From an uncultured Bryobacteraceae bacterium (GTDB taxonomy: Bacteria > Acidobacteriota > Terriglobia > Bryobacterales > Bryobacteraceae), in NCBI GenBank assembly GCA_938003835.1, contig CALKXJ010000003.1, positions 62,001-126,000 on the forward strand: a stretch of 64,000 nucleotides of DNA. Direction: 5' to 3'. The notes beneath the pieces were generated by a model that worked only from the letters and a program-made list of their open reading frames with translations, ran no database searches and was not told where the DNA came from. The position numbers and the translations under genes are program-made. Below are positions 39,692-47,862 of this stretch, one piece after another. The first letter of the stretch is position 1, and every line of letters begins with the position of its first letter.

Positions 39692-40476
39692 CTCTTTAAC
39701 TGAAACCAGAACTCGATGACGGCCACGTCCCGCTCGAAGCCACGGGGCAGCGGGGGAAAGGGCGCGGCTTCGAGGATGGCCCGCTGAGCCGAGTAGTCCA
39801 GCGTGGCGTTGCCGCTGCGCTGGAGAATGCGCACATTGCGCACGCTACCGTCGCGCAAAATCTCGAAAGTGACGATCACTGGCGGCGCCGTTTGCAGGCG
39901 CGGGTCGACCTGCGAGGTGTTCCATTTGGCCGCCACCATCTGGCGCAGGATCGCCGCGTAGGCGCCGAAGCGTTCCCCGAACGGGTTCCCCTCGCCCAGG
40001 CCGACGCCGGAGCCGGCGGAGGTGCTGCCGAACATCGGCGAGGCGGCGGCCGCTCCGCCGGGACTGTAAAGCTGCTGGGGCGGCGCCTCCTCCGCGCGGC
40101 GCCGCGTCCCGGCGCGGGCCGGAGTGCGCGCTTGCGCTTGGCGGCCCTTCAAGGCGACGGCGTCAGGCTCCTCCACCGGTTTGGGCGGCGCGGGTTTCGG
40201 CTTCGCCGCCGGCGGGGCAGGCACTTGCGACTCGGTGTCCGAGGCCACGGGATTGACGGGGCCGGCGCGCGGCGGCAGGGGAATCTTGCTCACGGGCGTG
40301 ATGGCGACGGCGCCGCCGCCGAGCGAGTTGGGATCTCCCCACGGAATTCTTCGCGCCGCCGGGAGCAGTCCCCAGAGGAGCGCAGACGCCGCCAGCAAGG
40401 CGTGTAAGCCGAGAGAAAACGCCAACGGCTTGGCCAGCGACTCCGGCCGGTCCAGAATGTCGTGGCGGGCGGCCAT
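39688..40476 (-). CDS. TolA/TonB-type energy-transducing protein
   Basis: The 262-residue protein has one N-terminal membrane helix (about 18-40), a Pro/Lys-rich periplasm-spanning region (PAPPAAKPKPAPPKPVEEP) and a C-terminal TonB/TolA domain (about 165-262) with VIVTFEILRDGSVRNVRILQ and AAPFPPLPRGFERD. It links TolQR proton flow to TolB-Pal. It stands in the normal tolA position between tolR and tolB. Confidence 0.92.
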   Translation of the reverse strand: MAARHDILDRPESLAKPLAFSLGLHALLAASALLWGLLPAARRIPWGDPNSLGGGAVAITPVSKIPLPPRAGPVNPVASDTESQVPAPPAAKPKPAPPKPVEEPDAVALKGRQAQARTPARAGTRRRAEEAPPQQLYSPGGAAAASPMFGSTSAGSGVGLGEGNPFGERFGAYAAILRQMVAAKWNTSQVDPRLQTAPPVIVTFEILRDGSVRNVRILQRSGNATLDYSAQRAILEAAPFPPLPRGFERDVAVIEFWFQLKR

Positions 40477-40489
40477 CGCTCTGTTCCCA

Positions 40490-40939
40490 TTATCGCCCGG
40501 GCCGCACGCTCTCCTCCGGCTGCGTCACCATTCGCACTTCGAGCTTGGCTTCATTGAGCGCGGAAATCACCTGCGCGATCGGGTCCCAGATCGTGTTCCG
40601 GTCGGCGCGCACGTAGACGGCCTGGGCGCCGCGAAAGCGCTCCCGCACGGCGGCGCCGAGCTCGTTGATGTTCACCGGCCGCTCGTTGAGATAGAGCTCG
40701 CCGCTGCGGGTGATGCTCACCACCGGCAGCTCCTCGGTGGTGTCGCGCACCTGGCGGACCTTAGGAACTTCGATCTCCAGGCCGAACTCCATCACGTGCG
40801 CCGTGAGCATGAAGATGATCAGCAGCACGAGGACGACGTCCACCAGCGGCACGACATTCATGTCCGACATCGGGCGGATGCCGCGGAAGCGGTGGCGGAA
40901 GCCGGTGACGGCCTGATCGTTGTTGGCAGGAAAGGCCAT
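40490..40939 (-). CDS. tolR: ExbD/TolR family protein
   Basis: The 149-residue protein has a single membrane helix (VVPLVDVVLVLLIIFMLT) carrying the proton-path aspartate, and a periplasmic domain with VVSITRSGELYLNERPVN and RADRNTIWDPIAQVISAL. It partners TolQ in the proton-driven motor. It lies 5 bp after tolQ on the same strand. Confidence 0.95.
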   Translation of the reverse strand: MAFPANNDQAVTGFRHRFRGIRPMSDMNVVPLVDVVLVLLIIFMLTAHVMEFGLEIEVPKVRQVRDTTEELPVVSITRSGELYLNERPVNINELGAAVRERFRGAQAVYVRADRNTIWDPIAQVISALNEAKLEVRMVTQPEESVRPGR

Positions 40940-40944
40940 CGGGA

Positions 40945-41631
40945 TCAGTCCCCGAAGTTGCGCTCGGCCACGTTCATGAACTCCAGCGAGAAGTCTTCCA
41001 TGCGCGCGCCCATCTCGCGGATGACGTGACCGAAGTAGTTATAAAAGATCGCCGCCGGGATGGCCGCACCGAGGCCCAGCGCCGTGGCGACCAGCGCTTC
41101 GGAGATGCCCGGCGCCACGGCGCGCAGGCTGGCGCTGCCGGCCAGGCCGAGGGCGCTGAAGGCGTCGATGATGCCCCAGACGGTGCCGAACAGGCCGATG
41201 AAGGGACAGACGCTGGCCGTGGTCGCCAGCCAGTTCATGTGCCGCTCCAGCTTGGCGATCTCCTCGCTGATGGCCAGTTGCAGGCTGCGCTCGAGCGCCA
41301 GCTTGTTCCGCAGCGTGCCCTTGGCGGAGATCTGCCGCGCGATCTCCTCGTAGCCGAAATCGAAGACGGTGACCAGCGGCGACTCCGGGAACTGCTCGCT
41401 GGCGACGGCCATCGTCTCGAGTGTGTTGGCCTTACGAAAGGCGCGCAGAAACTGCTGATTGGCCAGGCGCGCGTGGCGGAAGCTGTTCCACTTGGAAAAG
41501 ACGATCGCCCAAGAAAAGATGGAGAAGCCCAGCAAGATGACGAAGACCGTCATGGGGACGGGCTTGGCCCGGCTGACGAGTTCCCAGACGCTGACCTGGG
41601 CAAGCAGAGTCGGAAGGCAGCAGGAAATCAA
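40945..41631 (-). CDS. tolQ: MotA/TolQ/ExbB proton channel protein
   Basis: The 228-residue protein has three membrane helices with the conserved block ATTASVCPFIGLFGTVWGII and GISEALVATALGLGAAIPA. It forms the proton channel with TolR. The start is TTG at 41631, preceded by AAAGGAG with 5-nt spacing (minus strand). A TATGAT box at 41687-41682 is a probable promoter element for the whole tol-pal-deoC operon. Confidence 0.94.
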   Translation of the reverse strand: MISCCLPTLLAQVSVWELVSRAKPVPMTVFVILLGFSIFSWAIVFSKWNSFRHARLANQQFLRAFRKANTLETMAVASEQFPESPLVTVFDFGYEEIARQISAKGTLRNKLALERSLQLAISEEIAKLERHMNWLATTASVCPFIGLFGTVWGIIDAFSALGLAGSASLRAVAPGISEALVATALGLGAAIPAAIFYNYFGHVIREMGARMEDFSLEFMNVAERNFGD

Positions 41632-41681
41632 CCAGACTCCTTTCTTCGGGAGCGCCGGGGCGCTTCCCCATCGAGAAGACT

Positions 41682-41687
41682 ATCATA
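41682..41687 (-). promoter_or_regulatory. -10 box of the tol-pal operon
   Basis: TATGAT on the minus strand, about 50 nt before tolQ. The -35 region is weak. It is the only good -10 match in the divergent tolQ-recN gap on this strand. Confidence 0.4.
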
Positions 41688-41730
41688 GCGAAGGGGGCGG
41701 GAGCGGCCGAACATTCCGGCCCGGATCTGT

Positions 41731-41761
41731 TTGATTGAGCCGGCCCCTTGCCGCGTATAAT
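41731..41761 (+). promoter_or_regulatory. recN promoter
   Basis: A perfect TATAAT at 41756-41761 ends 8 nt before the recN ATG. TTGATT (41731-41736) or TTGAGC (41735-41740) may be the -35, with non-ideal spacers of 19 or 15 bp. The leader would be 0-2 nt. Confidence 0.5.
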
Positions 41762-41769
41762 CGCCTCGA

Positions 41770-43452
41770 ATGCTGCTCGAGCTGGTGGTGGAAAACTATG
41801 CCGTCGTCGAACGGCTTCGCGTGCGCTTCCACGCCGGCCTGAACCTGCTCACCGGCGAGACCGGCTCCGGCAAAAGCCTCGTCGTCGACGCCCTGGCGCT
41901 CCTGCTCGGCGGGCGCGCCTCCTCCGAAGTGATCCGCGCCGGCGCCGACCGCGCCCGCGTCTCGGGCCTCTTCGAGGTCGCCTCGGATGCCGCCTTGCGA
42001 GGTGTGCTCGAAGAGGCCGGCCTCCAGCTCGACGGCGACGAGCTGCTGATCGAGCGCGAGATTCTGCCCGGCGGAAAGTCACGCGCCTATGTGCTCAACC
42101 GGCCCGCCACCGTCGCCTTGTTGCGACAACTGGCGCCGTATCTCGGCGACATCCACGGCCAGCATGACCAGCAGCGGCTCTTCGAGCCGGAGGCGCAGCG
42201 GGAGATGCTCGACGCCTTTGGCGGCCACGCCGCCCTGCTCGACGAGGTCGCCTCGCTGTACGAGCGCTGGCGCGGCGTGCGTGACGAGCTCGCCGAAGTC
42301 GAGCGCGCCGAGAGGGAACGCCTCCGCCTGGCCGACCTGTGGAGTTTTCAGCGTCGGGAAATCGAAGCGGCGGCGCCGGCGCCCGGCGAGGATGCGGCGC
42401 TCGAAGCTGAGCGGCGCGTGCTCAAGAACGTCGTCACGCTCGAGGAGCACGCCACCGCCGCTTACGAAGCCCTTTATGACGCGCCCAATTCCGCACTGGC
42501 GCAGCTCCGCCAGGTTGGGCGGCATCTCGAGGAGCTCTCGCGCATCGACGCCGCTGTCGAGCCGTTGCGAGAGACTCTGCGGCAAGCCGAAGTCGCTCTC
42601 CAGGAGGCGGCGCATGAGCTGCGCGGCTACCTGGGCCGCCTGGAGGCGGATCCGGTGAGACTGGAGCAGATCGAAGCGCGGCTGGCGCTGCTCGACCGGC
42701 TCAAGCGCAAGTACGGGCCGACGCTCGAAGAGGTGCTGGCGTTCCTGGCCAAGGTCCGCGCGGATCTCGAGGCGATGGAATCGGCCGAAGAGCGCCGCGG
42801 CCGGCTCGAACGGGAACGCGAGGCGCTCGAGCAAGCCTACCGGGAGGCGGCCGCCCGGCTACGCGAGGGCCGGCGAGCCGCCGCGGCGCGCCTGGAGCGC
42901 GAGCTCGAGGGCGAACTCCAGGAGCTGGCGATGGAGCGCACGGCTTTTCGCGTCGAGATCGAGCCGGGCGAATGGACCGCGCGGGGTGCTGACCGGGTGA
43001 GCTTCCTGGTCTCGACGAATCCCGGCGAGCCGCTCCGCCCGCTCGAGAAGGTAGCTTCGGGCGGCGAGCTCTCACGCATCGCCCTGGCGCTCAAGACCTG
43101 CCTGGCGCGGTCGGGCCGTGCGGCGACAGGCGGGCGAACGCTGGTGTTCGACGAAGTCGACTCCGGCGTCGGGGGCGGCGCGGCCGAAACCGTGGGGCGG
43201 CGCCTGAAGCAGCTTGCGGCGACGGACCAGGTCCTTTGCGTGACTCACCTGCCCCAGATCGCCGCCTTCGCCGATCATCATTACCACGTCGCCAAGCGCG
43301 AGCTGGGCGGCCGGAGCGTCGCCTCCATCGAGGAGCTCACCGGGGAGGCTCGCGTGCGTGAGCTCGGAAGGATGCTCTCCGGGCGGCGCCTGACCGAGGA
43401 GGCGCTCCGCCACGCCGAGAGACTGATCCGGCTGTCGCGGACGGAGGGTTAA
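41770..43452 (+). CDS. recN: DNA repair ATPase RecN
   Basis: The 560-residue SMC-like ATPase has an N-terminal head with Walker A (LTGETGSGKS), a central coiled coil (about 165-375), and a C-terminal head with signature VASGGELSRIALALK and Walker B VFDEVDSGVGGG, followed by VLCVTHLPQIAAF. It acts in double-strand-break repair. The start codon lies 8 nt after a TATAAT box with no Shine-Dalgarno. The TAA stop forms part of the sigma-28 promoter of fliD. Confidence 0.96.
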   Translation: MLLELVVENYAVVERLRVRFHAGLNLLTGETGSGKSLVVDALALLLGGRASSEVIRAGADRARVSGLFEVASDAALRGVLEEAGLQLDGDELLIEREILPGGKSRAYVLNRPATVALLRQLAPYLGDIHGQHDQQRLFEPEAQREMLDAFGGHAALLDEVASLYERWRGVRDELAEVERAERERLRLADLWSFQRREIEAAAPAPGEDAALEAERRVLKNVVTLEEHATAAYEALYDAPNSALAQLRQVGRHLEELSRIDAAVEPLRETLRQAEVALQEAAHELRGYLGRLEADPVRLEQIEARLALLDRLKRKYGPTLEEVLAFLAKVRADLEAMESAEERRGRLEREREALEQAYREAAARLREGRRAAAARLERELEGELQELAMERTAFRVEIEPGEWTARGADRVSFLVSTNPGEPLRPLEKVASGGELSRIALALKTCLARSGRAATGGRTLVFDEVDSGVGGGAAETVGRRLKQLAATDQVLCVTHLPQIAAFADHHYHVAKRELGGRSVASIEELTGEARVRELGRMLSGRRLTEEALRHAERLIRLSRTEG

Positions 43453-43476
43453 ATTTTCCGGCACAGCCGCCGATAA
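43450..43476 (+). promoter_or_regulatory. Sigma-28 (FliA) promoter of fliD
   Basis: TAAA (43450-43453), exactly 15 bp, then GCCGATAA (43469-43476) is a perfect match to the flagellar sigma-28 consensus. The TAAA overlaps the stop codon of recN. The fliD ATG follows at 43512. Confidence 0.85.
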
Positions 43477-43511
43477 GGGAGGGTGGATCGATTTGTCTCG
43501 GGTGAGCAACG

Positions 43512-44870
43512 ATGGGCATCTCGCCTTTGGTCTTCACCGGCGTCAGCGAATTTTCCGACGACTTTCAGACCATTCTGAACCGTGCGGTGTCAGTCGCCAA
43601 CATACCGCTGCGCGCGCTGCAGAACGAGCAGGCCGACCTGCTGAGCCGCAAGCAGCTCCTCGCGGAGCTGCGCAGTGCCGTGGCCGGCCTGGCCGGCGCG
43701 CTCGAAGCGCTCGGGGCCGCGGGCCGCACGCGAGCTTTGTCGGCCTCGAGCACCAACACCGCCCGGGTCACAGTGACCCTCAATGGCGCCACCCAGGCCG
43801 GCACTTACACCATCAGCGAGATCACCTCGGTGGCTCGGGCGGCCTCGGAGACCACCGCCTCAGGCTACGCCACGGCCGACTCCACCGCTGTTTCAAGCGA
43901 CGGCCTTGTCGAGCTTGTGGTCGGCTCGGCCGCCTACACGATTGACCTGACCGGCCGCAATCACCTGAACGGGCTGCGCGACGCCATCAACGCGCTCGGC
44001 GCCGGCGTTACGGCCAGCGTGCTGAACACCGGCACCGGCGCGGCGCCCTACTATCTGGCAATCACGGCCGACAGTCCCGGAGAGACCACGCTCCAGTTAC
44101 GCGAAGCGCCGGGCGACCCAAACTCGAACCTGCTCACCGCCGACAACCAGGGCGCCAACGCCGTCTTCAAGCTCAACGGGCTGACGGTCATCAAAGCGAG
44201 CAACATCGTGAGCGACGTCATTCCCGGAGTCAGCTTTACGATCGTCAGCAAGACCGATCCGGGCGAGACGGTCGAGCTCAGGCTCTCCTCCAGCCGCAGC
44301 ATGCTGGCAGCCAAGCTCGCCGACTTCGTCAACGCCTTTAACGCGTTGCGCACAAAGGTATCGGCGCAGGTGGGTCCGTCGGCCGGCCTGCTCAGCGGCG
44401 ACTTCATCGTCCGCGAGATTCAGCAGCAGCTCCGCTCTCTGGCCGCATACGAGACCGGCGGCGCGGTGCGGCGCCTGGCTGATCTCGGCATCGCGTTCGA
44501 CCAGCAGGGCGTCATGTCGTTCGACTCGGCCAAGTTTTTTTCCCTTTCCGAGGCCGAGCTGGCTGGGGTGTTCGCTTTTCTCGGCTCGGAGACGACGGGC
44601 TTGGGCGGCTTCTCGCAGGCGCTGAAACGGATCAGCGACCCGGTCTCGGGTCTGATCAGATTGCAGCAGGACTCTTACGATGCGGCTGATCAACGGCTGA
44701 GCCGGCAGGTGGAAGAGCTCGCCGGCCGGATCGAGTTCATGCAGGCCTCGCTTGCGGCCAGGCTCCAGCAAGCCGACGCGCTACTGGCACAGCTCGAATC
44801 GCAGCAGGTGTTGCTCGAGGCCAGCATCAAGGGGCTGGAGCTGGCGCTCTACGGCAAGAAGGAGCGCTGA
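43512..44870 (+). CDS. fliD: Flagellar filament cap protein FliD (HAP2)
   Basis: The 452-residue protein caps the filament and promotes flagellin assembly. The N-terminal FliD domain (about 15-110: SVANIPLRALQNEQADLLSR), a central D2/D3 region (TYTISEITSVARA) and the C-terminal domain with LADLGIAFDQQGVMSFD and a final coiled coil (RIEFMQASLAARLQQADALL) are all present. It is driven by its own sigma-28 promoter and followed 1 bp later by a small FliT-like gene. Confidence 0.94.
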   Translation: MGISPLVFTGVSEFSDDFQTILNRAVSVANIPLRALQNEQADLLSRKQLLAELRSAVAGLAGALEALGAAGRTRALSASSTNTARVTVTLNGATQAGTYTISEITSVARAASETTASGYATADSTAVSSDGLVELVVGSAAYTIDLTGRNHLNGLRDAINALGAGVTASVLNTGTGAAPYYLAITADSPGETTLQLREAPGDPNSNLLTADNQGANAVFKLNGLTVIKASNIVSDVIPGVSFTIVSKTDPGETVELRLSSSRSMLAAKLADFVNAFNALRTKVSAQVGPSAGLLSGDFIVREIQQQLRSLAAYETGGAVRRLADLGIAFDQQGVMSFDSAKFFSLSEAELAGVFAFLGSETTGLGGFSQALKRISDPVSGLIRLQQDSYDAADQRLSRQVEELAGRIEFMQASLAARLQQADALLAQLESQQVLLEASIKGLELALYGKKER

Positions 44871-44871
44871 G

Positions 44872-45231
44872 GTGGGCTCCCTCGAGGAGCGTGCCGGCGG
44901 GCTGCTGGCCCAACTCGAGCAGGTGACCGCGCGGCTGGGGGCGCTGTCGCCAGACGATTTCGAGGGCATTGCCGCGGCGATGAACGAGCGATCAGCTTTG
45001 CTCCTCGAGCTCCGCGAGCTGGTGGCTCAAATGCCCCGTGCGGCCGTGCCTGGGGACCTGCTGGCGAGGTTGCGGAGCCAACTGGCGAGCAGCGGGGTCA
45101 TCGGGCGCAAGCTGCTCGTGGCGCGCGCCGCTGCGCGTGCCGAACTCATGCGCCTACTCGAGGCGGGCTTCCTGGCGCGGTCGCTGGGGCGGCGCGGCGG
45201 CCGAGCTCCCCACATCGACTGCCAGGGCTAA
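44872..45231 (+). CDS. Probable FliT-type flagellar export chaperone
   Basis: The 119-residue protein, starting at GTG (AAGGAG upstream, inside the end of fliD), is helical with heptad-like stretches (ERAGGLLAQLEQVTARL, AMNERSALLLELRELV). Size, helical content and position directly after fliD match FliT, which keeps FliD export-competent. Sequence similarity is too weak to be sure. Expression would come from the fliD promoter. Confidence 0.6.
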   Translation: MGSLEERAGGLLAQLEQVTARLGALSPDDFEGIAAAMNERSALLLELRELVAQMPRAAVPGDLLARLRSQLASSGVIGRKLLVARAAARAELMRLLEAGFLARSLGRRGGRAPHIDCQG

Positions 45232-45244
45232 GGGAAAAGACCAC

Positions 45245-45292
45245 AAAAAAAACCGCGACCGCCACCCGGGAGGAACCGGGTGGCGGCCGCGG
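45245..45292 (-). terminator. Intrinsic terminator of the flagellin gene
   Basis: Stem arms at 45253-45269 and 45276-45292 pair at 16 of 17 positions with a 6-nt loop; on the minus strand eight U residues follow (45252-45245). It ends fliC transcription and lies between the convergent fliT-like and fliC genes. Confidence 0.9.
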
Positions 45293-45333
45293 AAAGGTGA
45301 ACGCGAATCAGTCCGGGTTCACCGAGCGGGCGC

Positions 45334-46956
45334 CTAGCCCCGCAACAGGCTGAGCACTGCCTGGGGCGCCACGTTGGCTTGGGCCAGGGCGGCGATGCCG
45401 GCCTGCTGGAGGATCTGCGCCTTGGTGAGGTTGGCGGCCTCGGCGGCCAGATCCGCGTCGCGGATGCGCGACTCGCTGGCGGCGAGGTTGTTGAGCTGCG
45501 TGTAGGCCAGGCTAATGGCGAAGTTCAGCTGGTTCTGACCCTTCCCGACAGCGGCCTGGGCCTCGCCGAGTTTGCGCACGGCATCGGCCAGCGCCGAGAC
45601 GGCCTGTTCGGCGCCCTCCTTGGTTGCAATGCTCAGATTGGCGCCGTTGCTGTTGTTCAGCGTGGTCTCGGTGGAGCTGTTGGTAACCGACTCGGCCGTT
45701 GTCGCCGTGCCCCCGTTGACGCCTTCGGAAGCCGAGCCGGCGTGCACGACGACCTTGAACTTGGCGGTGCTATAGAAGACCAGCCGGTTGGCTCCGTTGC
45801 CCGCTTCGGAGACGACGATCTTGCGCAGCGCTGCCACGCCGCTGTTTTGGAGCCTGTTGTTGATCGTGTCGGCGGCGGTGTCGGCATTGGCGCCGGTGGT
45901 GTCATCGAGGTCGACGTCGATCGACCGGATCGCGCCGGAGTCATCCACCGCCGTGATGGTGATCCGCTGGGAGTTCCCGGCACCGATGTCGACCCAGTTG
46001 AACGAGCGCGCCTCCAGACCGCCCGCGGCCCAGACGTTTGCGGCGGCCGTGCGGTTGAACAGGTTGAGCGCCGCCTGGTCGGCGCCGGCCTCGACCGAGT
46101 AGGCCGTCGTGGCTGAAACCAGCGAGAAGCTCTTGCCGTCGGCGTTGATCAGCGCGCGGATGTTGGCGCTCCTGAGCGCGACCGCCCCGGAAGTTCCGCT
46201 ATTCTCCACGGTTTCGATGCCGGCGTTGATGGCGTTCACCAGCCCCTCAAGGTCCTGCACGCCGTTCAGGTTCACCGTGACGGTCAGATCGTCGAAGCCG
46301 ACCCCTGACAGATTAAAGGTCATGGAGGTCTGCGAGTTCAGCGCGCTTTGCATGTCGTTGGGGCTGCCGTCGTCCCAGACGCTGAGGTCGTAGGAGCTAT
46401 TGCTCGAGACCGAGTAGCCGCTGAGGCCGAGGCTGCGGGCGTCGACGGCCGACTGGCTCAGATCGACCTCCACGGAGCCGTTGGTGATAGTTTCCGAGCT
46501 GGTGGCGCCGCGACCGCCGCCGATGAAGACGCTCAGCGTCCGGGCGAAGTCGCCGCCCTGGTTGAGGCCGATCACTTTCGCCTGGCGGTCGATCTCGGTC
46601 AGCACGCTCTGGAACTCCTGATTGAGCACCTCCCGGTTGCCCTCGAAGGTGCCGGAGGCCGATTGGGCGGCGAGCGTGCGCGCGCGATCGAGCAGTTTGG
46701 AAATGTTGTTGATGCCGCCGTCGATCGTCTGTAGCGTCGACAGACCGTCGTTGGCGTTCCGGATACCCTGCGTCAGCACGGCGCGGTCGGAGCGAATCGC
46801 GTTGGCGATCGCCAGGCCGGCCGCGTCATCGCCCGAGGCGACGATCCGCAAGCCGGAGGTGACCCGGTTGATGGTCTTGGCGTAAAAGTCCGCGTTGACG
46901 CGCAGATAGTCCTGCGCTTGCAACGAAGTGACGTTAGTGTTGATGGTGTACGACAT
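45334..46956 (-). CDS. fliC: Flagellin
   Basis: The 540-residue filament subunit has the conserved N-terminal D0/D1 (about 1-165: INTNVTSLQAQDYLRVN, SGLRIVASGDDAAGLAIAN, LSTLQTIDGGINNISKLLDR) and C-terminal D1/D0 (about 445-540: AVGKGQNQLNFAISL, ILQQAGIAALAQANVAPQAV, ending LLRG). The middle is a variable Ser/Thr/Asn-rich domain that is exposed on the filament. AGGAG precedes the ATG. A sigma-28-like promoter and a CsrA-type hairpin lie in the leader, and fliW-csrA are directly upstream. Confidence 0.96.
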   Translation of the reverse strand: MSYTINTNVTSLQAQDYLRVNADFYAKTINRVTSGLRIVASGDDAAGLAIANAIRSDRAVLTQGIRNANDGLSTLQTIDGGINNISKLLDRARTLAAQSASGTFEGNREVLNQEFQSVLTEIDRQAKVIGLNQGGDFARTLSVFIGGGRGATSSETITNGSVEVDLSQSAVDARSLGLSGYSVSSNSSYDLSVWDDGSPNDMQSALNSQTSMTFNLSGVGFDDLTVTVNLNGVQDLEGLVNAINAGIETVENSGTSGAVALRSANIRALINADGKSFSLVSATTAYSVEAGADQAALNLFNRTAAANVWAAGGLEARSFNWVDIGAGNSQRITITAVDDSGAIRSIDVDLDDTTGANADTAADTINNRLQNSGVAALRKIVVSEAGNGANRLVFYSTAKFKVVVHAGSASEGVNGGTATTAESVTNSSTETTLNNSNGANLSIATKEGAEQAVSALADAVRKLGEAQAAVGKGQNQLNFAISLAYTQLNNLAASESRIRDADLAAEAANLTKAQILQQAGIAALAQANVAPQAVLSLLRG

Positions 46957-46978
46957 GCTCTCTCCTGAATGGTGTTCC

Positions 46979-46998
46979 GCCGGGAGTCCGTTCCCGGC
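46979..46998 (-). promoter_or_regulatory. CsrA-type GGA hairpin in the flagellin leader
   Basis: On the minus strand GCCGGGA and TCCCGGC form a perfect 7-bp stem presenting ACGGAC in the loop, matching the ANGGA core of CsrA sites. A second GGA lies in the Shine-Dalgarno at 46962-46966, giving the two-site arrangement used for CsrA translational repression. Confidence 0.7.
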
Positions 46999-47036
46999 TT
47001 TTGGCGTGACCCGCCGAGGGGTTCACACACGGGTCC

Positions 47037-47063
47037 TTATCGGAGCGAGAGCGGTTTTCTTGA
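47037..47063 (-). promoter_or_regulatory. Sigma-28-like promoter of fliC
   Basis: On the minus strand TCAA (47063-47060), 15 bp and TCCGATAA (47044-47037) match sigma-28 TAAA-N15-GCCGATAA at 10 of 12 positions. The -10 overlaps the TAA stop of csrA. The leader would be about 75 nt. Confidence 0.65.
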
Positions 47064-47315
47064 ATTTTCTTTCTCAGCGGCGGGGCGCTGCTGCCCGAGC
47101 CGCCCCAGCAGCGAGCGAACCAGACCGGAGGTGAGGCCCTTGGCGGCGGCCAGATTCTGCTGCGCGGCCAGGCGGATCTCCTTGCGCAGGATCAGCACCT
47201 CGGGCGGCGCCGAGATGCCGAGCTTGACGCGGCCCGGCGTGATCTCGACGACCTGGATTTCGATCGCCTCGCCGATCAGGACCGATTCCCCTGCGCGGCG
47301 CCGGATCACGAGCAT
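47037..47315 (-). CDS. csrA: Carbon storage regulator CsrA, extended C-terminus
   Basis: The 92-residue RNA-binding repressor has the full CsrA core: MLVIRRRAGESVLIG, EIQVVEITPGRVKLGISAP and Arg44 (LRKEI) for GGA recognition. It is about 20-30 residues longer than typical CsrA, with a basic C-terminal tail (RSLLGRLGQQRPAAEKENSR). It overlaps fliW by 10 bp and is followed by fliC, the classical FliW-CsrA-flagellin partner-switch arrangement. Confidence 0.95.
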   Translation of the reverse strand: MLVIRRRAGESVLIGEAIEIQVVEITPGRVKLGISAPPEVLILRKEIRLAAQQNLAAAKGLTSGLVRSLLGRLGQQRPAAEKENSRKPLSLR

Positions 47316-47767
47316 GAAGTCTCCTCCTCGGGCAGAACCAGTGGGTGCCGGTGGGAATAGTCCGACCCGGACTGGATGACCTGGCGTGCCCGGCGGGTCT
47401 TCATGTTAATCACCACGGGGGCCAGCAAATTCGCCGTCGGGGGCTCCGTGGCGGCGATGGTGACGATCGCCAGGCAAAGCAGATCGGCCGCAGCTTCCGA
47501 CGGCTCCCCCTCGGGCAGGCCGAGTGAGACCAGATCCTCGGGCTCGATCGTGAACCGGTAGTCCGGCTCGATCCGGCGCACCGGCAGGGTAATGAAAGCA
47601 AGGTCCGGCCGGCGAAGGCTTTGCAGGAAAATTACGGGCGCCATCGACGGCGGCTCGAGGAGCAGGAATTCGCGCTCCTCTTCGAAGGCCGGCAAGCCTT
47701 CCGGGAACAGGATCACCTGTTCCGGCTCGTAGCGGAGCAGGCCGAAATGTTCGCTCAGGAACTCCAT
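47306..47767 (-). CDS. fliW: Flagellar assembly factor FliW
   Basis: The 153-residue protein has the FliW pattern: QVILFPEGLPAFEEEREFLLLE, PVIFLQSLRRPDLAFITL, LLCLAIVTIAATEPPTANLLAPVVINMKTRRARQVIQ. FliW binds CsrA and releases it from flagellin mRNA, and is itself sequestered by unassembled flagellin. Its 3' end overlaps csrA, so the two are coupled. No sigma-28 promoter is seen just upstream. Confidence 0.95.
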   Translation of the reverse strand: MEFLSEHFGLLRYEPEQVILFPEGLPAFEEEREFLLLEPPSMAPVIFLQSLRRPDLAFITLPVRRIEPDYRFTIEPEDLVSLGLPEGEPSEAAADLLCLAIVTIAATEPPTANLLAPVVINMKTRRARQVIQSGSDYSHRHPLVLPEEETSCS

Positions 47768-47849
47768 GCCGCGCCTGGCCTCATTGAGGATGGTGCCGCC
47801 GCCCCGCTCAGCCTCTCGCCGAAGCTTCGGCCGGCGGCAAGGGCTTGGC

Positions 47850-47855
47850 TATACT
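47850..47855 (+). promoter_or_regulatory. -10 box TATACT adjoining the aminopeptidase start
   Basis: TATACT ends 7 nt before the ATG at 47863, with no Shine-Dalgarno between, so a leaderless transcript is likely. No clear -35 is visible. Confidence 0.45.
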
Positions 47856-47862
47856 CGTAGCG

